Assembly: GCA_963691705.1 (NCBI GenBank)
Contig: OY829542.1
Location: forward strand, 56,275,002 to 56,339,001
Length of the DNA stretch: 64,000 nucleotides
Direction of reading: 5' to 3'
Source: Viola odorata
Taxonomy: Eukaryota > Streptophyta > Magnoliopsida > Malpighiales > Violaceae
The notes under the pieces were generated by a model. That model did no database searches. It was not told the DNA's origin and saw only the letters and a program-made list of their open reading frames with translations. Of the stretch, positions 31,805-45,620 are shown piece after piece. A program made the translations under genes and the position numbers. Positions within the stretch are counted from its first letter, which is position 1. Every line of letters begins with the position of its first letter.

Positions 31805-32273
31805 TAACTTGGTGAGATGTTTTTGTTATCTCCACTTGGCGGTGTGCCAGTGTTTTGGTATATTTAAACATTATAGTTAAAGTCAGCGGCTGAGAACACT
31901 TAAATTCTTACTAATAAAATATACTATTTCGTTAATTTTACTAAGCCTATGCTCCCGACATAGCTGCACATTAATGACAACATTGATGCTAAAATAATTC
32001 GGGTACGTACCAGATGGTAAATAAAAATTGACTAATGGTTTATTTTATGATGTAGTACTTACTTACTACTCCTTAATATATTTTTAATATTACTATAAAA
32101 ATTCTTTTTTAAAATATGAAAATTACATGATAAAAAAACTAAATCAAAACACTCAAACACTCAAAAGAAATAAATTCAAATAAGCCCTAATTGTTAAAAC
32201 AAACACTCAAACTCTAGGAATATTACTCCCTCAACAAACAAAAATAAAAAATAAAAGTTAAATCAGACCTTGA
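31805..32273. other. Intergenic, nothing recognised
   Basis: AT-rich sequence between the Mutator-like element and the MITE, with no coding frame or repeat of note. Confidence 0.4.
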
Positions 32274-32275
32274 TA

Positions 32276-32510
32276 CTCCCTCCGTTTTCGAATACTTGTC
32301 ACTGCTATTATTCATGCATGCGTTTCGAGGAGGCCGAATGGCTTACTATTTGACCCAAAAAGTTCCGTACTTTTTCTCGGACGTACGTTAAGGATTAACG
32401 TACGTTAGAAAAAAAGTACGAATTTTTTTGGGGTCAAATAGTGAGTCATTCGACCTCCTCGAAACGCGTGCATAAACAGTAAAGTGTCAATTATTCGAAA
32501 ACGGAGGGAG
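32276..32510. mobile_element. Stowaway-like palindromic MITE
   Basis: A 235-bp near-perfect inverted repeat with termini ctccctccgttttcgaata, flanked by TA (32274-32275 and 32511-32512). The two arms meet at about 32393 around taaggattaa. There is no coding capacity. Its arm resembles the half elements at 1288 and 3933. Confidence 0.9.
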
Positions 32511-32512
32511 TA

Positions 32513-35500
32513 TTTTTTATCACTCTTAAATCAGACCTTAGTTAAAAATTAGGGGTGGCAAAACAGGTCAAACGGGCCGACCCAACAAGTTAAAAAGGTG
32601 GCCCTTTAAATTAAAAGGTCAACCTTACCCATCAAATTGAAAGGTTGATCCAGACCGACCCATTTAACCATTTTAATCAAAATGACGTCGTTTTTATGTT
32701 GTCTAAAATTATGAAAATTTAGAAAATAAAAAAAAATCAGAAAAATATATTAAAAACAATAAAAGATGGAAAAAATATAAAAAATCCATAAAATATAAAA
32801 ATCAGAAAATTATATTAAAAACGTAAAAAATTATAAATATATAAAAAACCAGAAAAAGTATAATAAAAACATAACAAACCAAATAAATTGGTTTACCATT
32901 GGTCCTGTTCCAATAGTAAAACCGAGACGCTCACTTGTACGAGATTCACAATCTTGGTTTAGTGAGTTTATGAATGATAATGATTTTTCTTTCTTTAGAT
33001 TATTAAATTTTATATATGTTTTTTTTAGAACTTGAGGTTGTTGTATGAATGTCATTTGAATTATATGTGTTATCATTTATAAATAATTTATAAAGAAACA
33101 ATTAGTTAATCCATTGAATTGAATTTCCTTTTTTTCCAATTGAATAATTAGTTAACTTCTTATTGTTAAATTTTTACATTTTTTTTTAAATTTAAGAAAC
33201 TATTATTAAAAAAATTATTTTATTATACTTTGAGTTGCAAATGGGTTGCAAGTAACTTACCTTTTTTATGTTTCGTTAGATCCTTTCGCATCTTCAAATT
33301 TCTCCAAATTTATTTGATATAGAATACATGTATAAGTAATTCATAGAGCGTAAGCATATAAGGTATATGGGGGATTTTTTTATTTTATTTATTAAGAGTA
33401 AACTAATTTCGTAGTTTAAAAAAATTCAACTATAGGACACAATTTCTCAATAAAAATGATGTCCTACAAGTAAATTTTTATTGCCGGTCATACCTGAAGA
33501 GTCTGCTGGTTTTGAAACTATTTTTCAAGGGTTTCATCTGGTTCATAAATTTTTGAGAGACTATAGTTTTCCCAGCCTTCTTGTAAATTGTACTTTGAGA
33601 CTTTAATTTGAAAGAACAATGTCAAATTACAAAGGTTTTCTATCTCAGATGGTGTTTCGCCAAGGGTTCCGTTATATTTTTCCAACAGAGACATATAGAT
33701 TAACTTCTCAATGTCTCTATCAAACAATGTTAATACAAACCTTCTATTGCATACTGTGCACATATAATGATTTTTTACTTTGTTCAATTTCCTTGTGACT
33801 CTTCACATTCAAATTTATTTTGGATTTGTATTATTTTTGCATTTAGAAATAAGAATGGTGCACTGCAGTTGCATCCCACATTCCTGAGACCCTTGCCCTA
33901 ATCTTCCATGTTGCGCTATTTGGAGTTACTTGACTAATCAATTGGGTCTGTATTTTTTTATAAGAGTATTTTGCAAGGTTGTAAGAACAAAACCGAGCTC
34001 AACTGATAAGACAAAAGATTTAAAGCTTTAAGGTCTAATCAGAATCTCACACTTCACGCATTACTTTTACAATTGTATTGTTATTTGAGGTATTAGTTTC
34101 ATTTTGGTGTTGGTGATGTATTTATTGGAACTTTTAAACTGATTTAATGATTTTTTAAACATGATTGCACATTTTAAATTGTATTTTTTTGTGCTTATAA
34201 TACTTAATACTTAAAATTTTCATTATCATGGCCGAGTTGATAGCTGATATGGCATCATCGTATAACTTCATTTGCTAACATCACGAGAATGAAATATTTT
34301 ATCACCTTAAGCTTTCATATATGAGTGTTTATTGTTTACTCCTATAATGACAAATCATAGTTTATATTCACTCACATAAGCAGTAACATCCACTACTATT
34401 GTGGGGTTTATCATTTAAATTATGTAGGTAGGAAAAATGAAATCCACCTGTATATAAGTGAGAGAATATACTTGAAATGTAATTCCAAAGTCAAGAGTTG
34501 TGACATGACTGAGCTGTCATTGTGGTGCACCTGCACCCCCTCAAAAAGACCTCTGTATCTAAACAGTTTAACCACGCCATTTTCTTAATTAAAGACCCTA
34601 TTCGACTCTCTAATACCAGGTTAGCCTACAAAGATGCTCAATGCTTCCTGTAAGTAATTTTCTTCGTGTACTTAAAACTTGCGATCTTTTGTTTAAAAAA
34701 TAAGAGCGAGTATAAATGAGTATAGTCCCTTGGATAAAAAATATAGTCAACTTCTCCTAAGCATTGTGAAAATTTCCAAGTCTCCTCCCCTCGGTTGGTA
34801 TACCCTTCTGTGAGGCATTTGTCCCTGAAGCTTCATATATATATCTAATTATTGTGAAAACAACACAGTAATCAATTTTATAATCCTAGTTGCAGATAAT
34901 GGGGAGGAGGGTGTGGTCACAATTCACAGTAACCTACCTATTATACATGGATTCTAGTATTGTAGTGGTTGTTGTCGCATCATGCATGGTGGACGAAGTC
35001 GAACCCGTGGCTCAATGGGCCGGTGGGGCGGTGCTCTATGTGTTGAAATCGGTTAACCAACCTGATAAGCTATACCTTATAGCATACCTACTCTTCCAAA
35101 AACAAAAACAAAAACATATTTACCAGGAAATGAGCAGACAAACACATAAACAGTGACGGCATGCATATCAAGAACCCTCAACAGGGAGATCAGTGCCGGT
35201 GATGCAACAAAGATTTTTAGATCTTGACATTAGGAATTAAACAAATGTAAGCTAATGATTACAGCTAAATAAGATCTAGGATGAGATCTAATTTTGTAAC
35301 AAAAGCAAGAACATGTAAGGCATCTTTCTTGGCAGATATAACAACATCACTAAGATACTCTAGTATTTAGCATAGATATATATTGGGAGGACTCCCACAA
35401 CACACAAGTTGGTGCAAACCAAAAATAAATAAATTAGATTAAACTAAGACTTACGCAGTTAGTGACGTGTTAAAACTTGATTTGAGGCAAAATTAGTAAA

Positions 35501-36131
35501 AGAGGTCAGACAGATCCTATAAACCAACCTCTATCCTTTCAAATCTAGAGAAGAGACCCTCCGGTTAACGTCCTTAAAAAAGGCCAAAATCCTGCCCTCG
35601 TGCAACTACTTCAGTTTTTGTTCTACATGGACTCCTGGCTTGATCGATCAGTAGAGAGAGATGGAAAAAATAATACTATCTGCCAGAAAGGAAACATCTG
35701 GTAACCTTCTTCACGGTCATGCTAGGCTAGCAAATTAACACTAGATTATACAAAACCGTTGACAAAGCGTAGTATGTGGTCTCTAAGACAGAATAACTTT
35801 AAGCTTATTCTATTCATTAAATTCTACCACTTTTTGGAAACACCTTAACTAAAAACAAAGTGAGCTAAAGCATTTAAATATCATTCCCTCTTGGCTTTGT
35901 TTTATCTTAAGCCCTGCCTATTTAAGTTGGTCTTCTAATGTTTGGTTGAGATACAGGCCAGCACCACCATCTTCTCCTTCCTGTCTATTCCTCCCCCACG
36001 TTTTCCACCTCGAAACTCTTCTCATTTCTGGTACCCTGTCACCATTCCCTTTTCTGTCAAGAAAACTATCAGCATTACACTCCTTCATTCAATCCAAGAT
36101 CTTCTCTGTTCTTGGAATTTGTATTTTCAGT
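32513..36131. other. Long AT-rich intergenic region
   Basis: No gene could be supported. At about 32550 the words aggggtggcaaaac resemble one hAT-type terminus, but no partner end was found. At about 33990-34070 ctcaactgataagac and ggtctaatcagaatctcac resemble the A and B boxes of a decayed tRNA-derived SINE (weak). The last 200 bp before 36132 are the probable leader and promoter of the P450 gene. Confidence 0.4.
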
Positions 36132-38461
36132 ATGTGGGGTTTGGTTTTAGTAGCTCTGGTTATTATAAGCATCATACATTGGGTTCACCGCTGGCGAAAT
36201 CCCAGATGCAATGGGAAACTACCTCCAGGTTCAATGGGATTGCCACTCCTCGGCGAGTCCCTTCAGTTCTTTTCGCCTAATACGTCTTCTGATATACCCC
36301 CCTTTGTCAAAGAGAGGATGAAAAGGTAATATATGCTTCTAACTACTTACCACCTTTGTTCAAGAGGTAGTTCAATCATAATCTTAATCTAAACTAAACA
36401 ACTTGATATTATTTTCAGATATGGACCAATATTCAAGACTAATTTGGTTGGAAGGCCAGTTATAATCTCCACTGACCCGGATCTTAATTACTTCATCTTC
36501 CAACAAGAGGGAAAGTTGTTTCAAAGCTGGTATCCAGACACATTTACAGAGATATTTGGGCGTCAAAATGTAGGTTCATTACATGGGTTCATGTACAAGT
36601 ACCTAAAGAACATGGTTCTAAATCTTTTTGGTCCTGAAAGTCTTAAGAAAATGCTCCCTGAAGTTGAAAAGACAGCCTTAAGGAAACTACAGCAATGGTC
36701 TCATCAGGGAAATGTGGAATTGAAAGAAGCAACTGCAAGTGTAATGCCAAACTAACCTTTTTTGTTTCTCGTTGCTTAAATTCTCGTCAAATTTTCATCT
36801 TCTTGAATCTAACAGAAACTTGAACCTTGCAGATGATATTTGATTTGACTGCAAAGAAACTGATAAGTTATGATCAAGATAAGTCATCAGAGAATCTAAG
36901 GGAAAACTTTGTAGCATTCATACAAGGCCTAATCTCCTTCCCTTTGGACATCCCTGGAACAGCATACCATAGATGTTTGCAGGTAAAATTGTATGAAAAG
37001 AATCTCATGTTTTGTTTTTCTTTCCAAGTTCTTAAGCGCTAGAGAAGTGAAATCTCAAGCTAAATAGAAAAAGGAAACTGTTCGAAAGTATTTGCAGTCA
37101 TATCAAAATGTTTCCTTGAAAAATAAAAATCACTCATGCACTGAATCAATTCCACAAATAACTCTGCATATTGCAAAAGCCATATATTGCCTAACTTTTG
37201 GTGTTAACTTTTCTATGTTCTCTCAGGGTAGGAAAAGGGCAATGAGAATGTTAACAAACCTGCTACATGAAAGAAGAGAAAATCCAAGAAAGCACCAAAG
37301 TGATTTTTTTGATTTTGTACTTGAGGAACTTCAGGAAGAGGGAACAATCCTCACAGAGGAAATCGCTCTGGATTTGATGTTTGTGCTGTTATTCGCCAGC
37401 TTTGAAACAACTTCTCTGGCCCTAACTTTAGCTATCAAATTTCTTTCAGACCATCCATTGGTGCTAAACCAATTGACAGTGCGTAAGAATGGTTAATGTG
37501 AAGCACAATTATCTACCCCTTTTGTGTATGAAACCAACAAGTTCTAGGTTTTTCTGCGTTTTGCAGGAAGAGCATGAAACAATAGTGAAAAACAGGGAAA
37601 ATGCTGACTCTGGACTAACATGGAAAGAATATAAATCAATGACATATACATATCAGGTAGTTTAAACATTAGAGCAAGGGTGCGTATCACAATATATCAT
37701 TGTTTTATCAGAAGCTGACCAGTTCACCTTGCAGGTTATAAATGAAACAGTGCGGTTGGCAAACATAGTTCCAGGAATCTTCAGAAAGACCCTTAGAAAC
37801 ATCCAGTTTAAAGGTATGTTATTAGAACAAAAGAATCAGATATCAACCATATTAAACAAAATCATGTTCATGAAAGGAATAGCACGAGTAATTCTGACAG
37901 TAAAAAATGGTATTGATGCAGAACATACCATCCCAGCAGGATGGGCGATAATGGTCTGTCCCCCAGCAGTACACTTAAATCCAGCAAAGTATGAAGATCC
38001 ACTTGCATTTAATCCATCAAGATGGGAGGTATGCCATTTTGAAATATTTTGTTCTTAATCACCTTAATAAATTCAAGTAAAATTTAAGTTATTCCTTTAA
38101 CTAGTTCACTTATTTCTAATTGTACTAAATGAGTGGGGGTATTCAGGGACAGGGAATAAATGGTGCAACAAAAAATTTCATGGCTTTCGGTGGCGGTATG
38201 AGATTCTGTGTTGGAACAGATTTTACCAAGGTGCAGATGGCTGTGTTCCTTCATTGCTTGGTAACAAAATACAGGTAAAATCATATTGCATGCAATGTGG
38301 TACTTTGTACTTGTCCAAGTGAGTGAGTAGCAACTAACCTGTTCCATAATTTGTAATTTTACAGATGGCAACCAATTGGAGGAGGAAATATCGTCCGGAC
38401 TCCTGGTTTACAGTTCCCAAATGGCTATCGTGTCCAAATCATAGAGAGAAATAAGACATAA
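36132..38461 (+). CDS. Cytochrome P450, CYP87A-like
   Basis: Nine coding exons join in frame to 472 codons: 36132-36325, 36419-36740, 36833-36982, 37227-37478, 37567-37656, 37735-37813, 37922-38028, 38147-38274, 38365-38461. In order: an N-terminal membrane anchor (MWGLVLVALVIISIIHWVHR), the proline-rich KLPPGSMGLPLLGES, I-helix FASFETTS (about 260-270), K-helix ETVR, PERF region FNPSRWE, and the heme loop FGGGMRFCVG with the ligand cysteine. The family is clan 85 CYP87; the exon pattern and GSLHGFMYKYLKNM fit CYP87A. Members act on triterpenes and sterols, and a CYP87A enzyme of foxglove cleaves the sterol side chain on the way to cardiac glycosides. The substrate here is unknown. The start was chosen at 36132 because it begins the anchor; an upstream in-frame ATG (35946) would add a long non-conserved leader. 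The gene is convergent with HAP2. Confidence 0.93.
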
Positions 38462-39014
38462 CTCTCCATAATCATTCCAGATAGATAAAGGCAAGCCAAG
38501 CATATGCCCAGAGGCATGTTACTGAGATTCCAACTTGAAGGGAGAAAACTATAACCTTTACTCATGAAGCAGAGACCAAGCTACAGTTTTGATCTGGACA
38601 ACCCAGAAAATTGTGCTTTTATTTCCATTTTGTCTCATCATACTCACTGCAGTTAACAAAAACAAAAAAAAAAAAAAAAAAAAAACTCAAAGGTCAAAAG
38701 CATCTGTACATCCAATATACATACTTATCATAATGAAAGTTTACTTGTAAACAGTGGTGTAAATTCTTCAATCTTAATCCTTTTCATGGAAGCTTCCAGT
38801 TTTGCAAATTTTTACATCCAACAAATTTTCCATGTTTTTAACCTATCAACATGAGCAAAACAAAAACTTTGCAGACTCCCTAGATGACCTAAGTAGGAGC
38901 TGATGTCCATGGAAGCTCCTTGTTTTTTCTCATCCAGTAGCAGCTTGGGCCATAAATCAACCAAGTCCTATTTTTGGACTCACTAATTTACTCAGTTTCC
39001 TCTATACTGGTAAT
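38462..39014. other. Convergent 3' flanks of CYP87A and HAP2
   Basis: Contains both untranslated ends and an A tract at about 38661-38685. There is no further gene. Confidence 0.5.
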
Positions 39015-42000
39015 TTAAACAGCCTCTCCAAGGCCCCTTTCCCTCCTTCGCCTGTGATGCCCAACACTGTCATTCTCCATTCCATCCAAGTAGACATGCT
39101 GCGAACTGATAGCTTTCTTGCCAGTTCTATGCTTAGTTCTGTCCTTATGAACATGATGGAGATAATGTGAGTAGTCAGGATCCCTTACTGAATGATGATG
39201 CCTTTGCTCACGATGAATGCTCCTTCGCTTGTATTGAGCACCATGTGTGTGATGCTTTGCTCCCTTTTTATGATGTTTATTTACATGAATATCAGTTTTG
39301 TATCCCCTCATGTCTCTGATTCCGTGTTTTTCATCCCACCAGTCATAAAGAGGATCAAAGAATCCCTTCTGATGCAGAAGCCAGAGTAGTACAGCAACTG
39401 CAAGTATAGGGAACTATAAAAGTTTCGTCATCCCAATAATAACAATCCATTCGTTGATTTTATGAAAAGTAAGGCTTTTACCTGCTGGAAAAATAGCGAG
39501 AAGTAGACCAAACATCACCATCCAACTCATACATATATATTGTATGTGGCAACTAAAATCAAAGAATCCAGAGCATTTCCTTCTGATCATGAAAACAATA
39601 CAATAAATCATTAATTGTACTTTCGTCATCAAAGTAGAGATATATCAATAAGTCTAGTGAAAGATGCTTAATAAGTCTATTTTATGATTATCGTGATTTA
39701 CAGGGGCAATATATGCCCCTGTAAATTATACCCATGCCTCTAGAACAAATACCTGCAAGTTTTTCCAGTGATGAACTCTACCAAACTTTCCCACATTTTG
39801 TGCCAGACATCTTTAATAGATTCAAAGAAGCCATTTGCACCCGTCTTTGGAGGTTGAAGGGAAGTAATCTGCAAATAAATAAATCATAATTTATGTTGAA
39901 ATCAACTGTGACAAAGTTGATAAGAAGCGTTGTCGTGTAAGTGTTGGTCGCCACATTAAACTAAATCCTATCATTTCTCCGCAGCAATTTGCAAATAATT
40001 CTCAAAGTAGCTGCAGCTAGAGATTCTCAAAACGTATTTTGCTTAATCTTTCTTTCTATGACCAGATTCGTTCTTTAATACTTAACATTTTCACATGTAA
40101 ATTCATAGATCAAGAGAGTAACAAAGTCAGGTAAAAAATAGCTTTTCAACTACCCCAAACCTGTGTTCCATTGTCAAGTACTGTAGCTGTGGTATAAAAT
40201 TGACAGTCAGCTCTATCAACTTCATTAAAATTCGAGTCCTTGAGTATAGCTGCATCAAATCACGATAATTGACACTTTATCTTTTCTGCACGTCATTTGT
40301 ATCCACAAGACCAGCAACAACAACACCCATATAGTAGCCATACCTGAACATAGATATTTTGCAGCTTGATCAGTTGTTGGGTAGATTTTAAACGATCGAG
40401 TAGCAATTTCATTTGGCTTCATAATGAAGAATTGTTCCTGAGGCCACCAAAGCAGTTTCATTATCGGAAATTTGATGATTATGCGAGTAAATGCATGATA
40501 ATAAATTCTCCCGGGAAAAGTTACCTCCATGAGGGCTACACTGCCTGCGCAATCAAACTGCAAAAGCGAGAGAAAAGAAAACTTGCATCATTTCAAAAAT
40601 CTGAATGTGTTGCTACAGAGACTCATCAAAGCAATTCATAATACTGCCGCGCATAAATTATGATGTCCACTTATCATCATTTAACTTGAACTCTCACCAG
40701 CTTTGTGCTCTAGTACACTTCTATTATCAATTATTAAAAACCAGAAAATGAGTCGCAATTCTTGCTATTTCTATTTCAATTTTACCGTTAAGCTATATGA
40801 CGCTTCAACTTCCCCAACATTCTTGGTAGTGATTGTAGCTGTGCCAAATTGAGTAAGGGCCTCAAATGTTGGGATTGTGACACTTAAAACTTTGCCAGGG
40901 CTCCTGCAAGTGAATGCAATGAAGACGTCAAAAACCACAAGAAAATCAATTCTAACATAGTAGTAGCATGTGTGCATTATTGGATTTGGATCGTAGTTAG
41001 TGCCATAAATTCCTCTTCTATTTTACTCAGGTATAAATAGCCCAAGAAGCAAGGAATGACAATTCAAGAAACTAGAAACTTCAGGTATATGGGAAGCGCG
41101 CCAATCAGACTACTCAAGACAACATAAAGTACCATAGACAGTAGAGCCAATAACCCAACCCCAGGTTTCTACTTAATTCTGAAAGAAAACTAAATAATTG
41201 GTGTAAATAATTTATCATGTATATTAGGTGGAGCGATGCAGTCAAAATACATTCAACTCTAGCATTTCAAACAGAGAAATATTGCCTGGGCTTGGGAAGA
41301 AAACCAAAAGCGCCAACAAGCAACAGAGAAAGAAGTCAAAATAGACAAAAATACGGTGAATTCAAAATGCATGTTGAGATTATTTCTGGTTGCTGAAAAT
41401 CATTACAGTAGACTATAACCTAACAACGTCAGTCACTTGAAGTAGCAGTAAAATAAAAGTATGTACACCCACCTTTGGTAGACATATTCAATGTCATCAG
41501 CAGTTAGTTCTATCAAAAGGTTTGTATTAAGGACTTCAGTGATCCCTATAGAGAATGAATGAGTCCCTGCATCCTGCACTAAAGTAAAAGAGTCATGAGG
41601 TTTAGTAGTTGGAAATTAGTTGAATATCAAATCCACAGGTGCTGAAACGCAACTGGATGCTGGTTTATCCTCTCAAACCTTCCCTCCACACCATATAGAG
41701 GCATCTGCTTTCTACCAATTCGGTTCAGATCAGCCTGTCATAAATAACATAGACTCCTCTCAGTATAAGGCCATAACCTCTACTAAAACTGCCTAGGTTG
41801 TGGAAGACAACGCACAAATAAAGGGATAAAAAATACTCAATATGACACTAACATCTCGGAAATTCCATATCTGATTATGCAAGCAACTCCAAAATGGTGA
41901 AGAACAGAAGTTTGGCTGCCCACTGAAAGTCTCATAACTGACACCAATTTTATTGCATTCAACTCCATCTAAGGTAAACCTCACTCTCTCAAGCAGCATC

Positions 42001-44791
42001 CACATTGAAAAATTCCTCCCCATGTCCTGCGGGGGACCAGGTTCACCCTTTCCACAACATCAGAAGAAATTGGGAATTCATTCAGCAACATATGCAATTA
42101 AAAGTGAGTAAGCAAATTTTAAACTGGTTATAGAAAGGAAGTCAAAACTCTCTTCTTCTTCTTTTCTTGTATATAGGACACAATGTCAAGATTTGAAACC
42201 AACATCAGTCCCTTTCTCACTGGAATCATTACCAACAAGATGTTACCATGTTAGCAACAAGCTATAATTTCTAACAAAAACACGATATGGCATTCACAGC
42301 TATCTTTGTCAGAACTTCAGGCTTTTTCCTCTGAGACACTGCCCATCCATCTTAATGATGGTAGAGAGGAAAGCATACCTGCCTTGGAATGACAAGGTAG
42401 AAGTCTTCGAATGAAGGAATGTTTGAGTAACCAGCAAAATCTCCAATAAGATTCACTCTCAGAAAATTATCTCTGGATGTTGCTGTTCTATTTTCTGGGC
42501 CCACAATCACTTCCTGCAAGCAAAGGAAAAAAAAAGTATCCAAAGTCTTTCAGCATTAAAGATCTAACATGGTTTGCTGTCCTAGCACAAGAAAAAAAAA
42601 ATAGGAGAGGGTATGCAAATCAGTTACAAACATTATTCCATCAGAGTGAACAAAGGCAGTAGCTTAATGCTGAAATGTGTTTTATTGCCAGAAAGGAAGG
42701 AAGATAAAACCTCTGTTCAAAAAAAGAAGAGGGAGGATAAAACATCCATTCAAATTTAAGGAAGGAGGGAAGCAGATAAAAAGGATTGACAGATATTCCT
42801 GGCTACAATTTTCTCTACCTCAGGTATTGGAAGATAAAGCAACAGTTTTTGTTTTTCCTTCCTCCCTTTATTATACATCACATTCTAAATCCAGTATCAC
42901 GTTAGATGCTCTCAATTATGTTAAAATCAGATTAGGATTTCTGATCTTATTGGCCCATGTAAAGTGATTGGAAGGAACTTAAGCACAAGTAAGTAAAGCA
43001 GATAAATTGGAGCATAAACCATGAACATTTCTAAAATAAGTGCAGAGAACATTACCGAAAATTTGGATCCAGTCTGCACCCCAATACGCACACTAAATCC
43101 CATTAACCGCTGTCCAATACCAAACACATGGAACCTAAGAAACAATTAAACATCATGTACAGCACTATTATCTAAGCATGCTACAGTTAAATGCAAAAAG
43201 ATCTAAAAGGAAAGTAATGGACCAAAAATCTTAAGACTATATTCACTATAAAACTAATAATAGTTCCATTCTAGAGAATAAATCACCCCAAAGTTTTGCG
43301 AACTCCCAGCTACAACATTCTTGTTGTCAAACTTATCAATTACATACGCATGATGTATTGAGACAGAAAGTAAGAAGAAGAGGCTTAAATGCCATACCAA
43401 TCACCCGGAAATCTGATGCAGTGTGCAGTATTGGCCTTTCCCCTCATCAATTTGTCAACTGATCAAAGAAAAGAGAAAAACAATGAAAAAACTGAAGTCT
43501 TCACCATATACAGTAAGTCCAAGAAAGCTGAAGATTCTAAAAGCACTCACAAAAGTTTCCACATGAAGAAGGAACCCGCCTATGGGGCCCACATGGACAA
43601 CAGATTGGCTAAGAGGAAAAGAAAAAAAGAAAGATGAAAACAAGAGAAACATAATTAAGAATGTGAGAAACAACAGACTGAAAAGGAAAAAACAAAAATT
43701 TATAGCTGATTCCTGCTAAGCACACTTTTAGCAGATAAATGATAGAAAACCTTGGTAAAATGCATATGCAGGAAGCGCACACACATATATATAGAGAGAA
43801 ACTTGAAATCTAATTTAGACTCAAGAGATATAGATTTTCCACCTCAGTATGCTGAATAAAGTGACCATTTTCATCTTTCAACCTACAAAATAGTTGGTAT
43901 GAGCAAGTTAGTTAGATTTACAAAAATGCAGAAGGAAGGAGCACTAAAACACATGCACACGTTCTGTGACTAAGATTTATGCCTCACATAAACTACAACC
44001 AAAATCATACATCCGAAGCATGATGCCATTATTAGATTAAGCCTTCAATTATAGAAATAACTTTGCGCTACTAACCAAAAAAATTAACTAGAAACTCAAT
44101 TAAAACCTCTAAAAAACCAAACAGTAAGAAAATTCCTTACCTCTCACAAATCTGCACAACTTTTTCCCCAGCATCCGGCTCACACTTGCGCGTCTTAACT
44201 GAGTACTCCTGAGGCTTATAAGCAACATCCTACATAAGAAAGAAAAACAGCAAACTTTCAAAATCATAAACATAACACAAGATGAATAAAGTGTAATTAA
44301 TGTAAAGCAATCCAATTTTCATCTCAGCAGAGTGGGCAAGCAATACATACGCGTATATACGTTAATTCATACGTTGCATACGCTGCCGATTTATTGACGG
44401 TTATCACCGGTGGAATCCGCAATGTTTGCATGCTGATGCTTGAATTCTCCTCCACCTCCACAATCTCCGCCACAATAGATGCCTCTCCACCGCTCTATTT
44501 TTGTGAGAGAAAAAAAATTAACCTAGAAAGAGAATCGGAGTAGCATTTCTCAATTGATGAAACGGCAGTGGTGGTGGTGGTACTTACTGAGCCGCTAGGG
44601 ACGGCCATGTTGATGACGATTTTTCGCGTGCAGTTGAGGTTGGTATCGGAGACGGAGCCTTTCTCGCACCTTTCAAGCTTTGATTTGGAGAGAATTTCAA
44701 TTCCATCGACGGCGCGCAAGCAAGTGACGATGAAGACGAAGAAGAGGGGGAAGAAACATGAAATCGAGAAGGGCGCAATTGTGTGTCGCAT
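39015..44791 (-). CDS. HAP2/GCS1, sperm gamete-fusion protein
   Basis: Eighteen coding exons join in frame to 699 codons: 44588-44791, 44351-44494, 44141-44229, 43843-43882, 43551-43608, 43398-43458, 43056-43134, 42379-42513, 41853-42026, 41654-41734, 41473-41573, 40786-40903, 40525-40557, 40344-40437, 40161-40249, 39753-39868, 39482-39582, 39015-39397. A signal peptide (1-30) starts a large cysteine-rich ectodomain with the family motifs [65 protein letters not shown] and RSPGKV. A single membrane span follows (about 556-582, [19 protein letters not shown]), then a basic, histidine-rich cytosolic tail. HAP2 acts on the sperm membrane and drives gamete fusion in double fertilisation. The length is close to the Arabidopsis protein. 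All borders are GT...AG and no stop interrupts the joined frame, so the gene looks functional. Confidence 0.96.
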
Positions 44792-45170
44792 TTTGCAATC
44801 TCTGCGAGTATGGAGAAGACTGAGGAGAGGAATGTGATTGTTGCGACGGAAAAGAAATTGAAATTGGGGACTTTGGCGGGGATTTATTATGGGGTTTTGA
44901 AAAACAAAACAAAAAAACTGCTATTAACGGTTACGCTGCTTGGATGGATATATGTATTTCTCTGTTTTTTATTTTTCTCTCTTTTCTCATTTAGCAAATT
45001 GTAATAAAATAAATAAATAGTTTTGTAACAAAAAATGTTACACAAAGCATAAATGATTAAACAATAACAAAATTATAAAAATAAAAAACTGGGAAGTTTC
45101 AAATTTAATTAACAAATAAGTAATTGATTAAAAACTTTGACTTGAGGAAATTATTGTTGAGGTATGCTCT
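44792..45170. other. HAP2 upstream region
   Basis: Leader and promoter of HAP2 on the minus strand, with no other gene. Strongly AT-rich beyond 44990. Confidence 0.5.
44927..44933 (-). promoter_or_regulatory. Possible DUO1 (germline MYB) site upstream of HAP2
   Basis: The minus strand reads taaccgt, a match to the YAACYGY motif reported for the male-germline factor DUO1, about 136 bp before the HAP2 start codon. Short motifs occur by chance, but the position and the known DUO1-to-GCS1 link make it a reasonable candidate. Confidence 0.4.
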
Positions 45171-45174
45171 TCCA

Positions 45175-45550
45175 CAATTAGCCTGGGGGTTTGTGGTGAG
45201 AGATCACAGGGGGACTTGTATCATTGCAGGGGGATTCATAAACTGGGGTGGTTACAAAAGAGGCTATGGCTATTCGGGCAACTCTTAAGTATGGAATAAT
45301 ACAATAAGGGATTGAGGAGATGATTGTCGAATCCTACTGCTTAGAGGTGGTGCGGGCTTTATGATCATAGGAGATTCCCTTAGTTTACACAGCCTTAATC
45401 CTCCAAGATGTTTGTGGCAATTGCGAAGGGGACTGCATCATGCTCGCGTGTTAGAAGGAATAATAATGTGCATGCTCACAATCTAGCTAATTCTGCTTTA
45501 TTTTCGGTTTGGAAAAAGTTTGGATAGGAGTATCCCACGAAATGATCGCA
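45175..45550 (+). pseudogene. RNase H-like remnant of a non-LTR retroelement
   Basis: The frames contain WGFVVRDHRGTC, then wording like the EAMAIRATLKYGI and MIVESYCLEVV parts of plant RNase H-like (reverse-transcriptase-associated) proteins, and finally VRRNNNVHAHNLANSAL. Frameshifts and stops separate these pieces. Such fragments normally come from LINE-type elements. No poly(A) tail or target duplication was defined. Confidence 0.65.
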
Positions 45551-45620
45551 CTTGATATACTAAACGATTTAGTTTAATTCTATTTTTTTTATTAAAAAAA
45601 AAATTATTATAAATTTTTTA

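Noticed and set aside
32550..33100. Possible hAT element starting aggggtggcaaaac
   Set aside because: No matching opposite end or target duplication could be found.
33985..34075. tRNA-like A and B boxes
   Set aside because: The boxes are degenerate and the sequence does not fold as a tRNA by eye; at most a SINE relic, so it is mentioned only in the intergenic entry.
34890..35156. 88-codon ORF with a valine-rich stretch
   Set aside because: No recognisable family, AT-rich non-coding surroundings, and no splice or promoter support.
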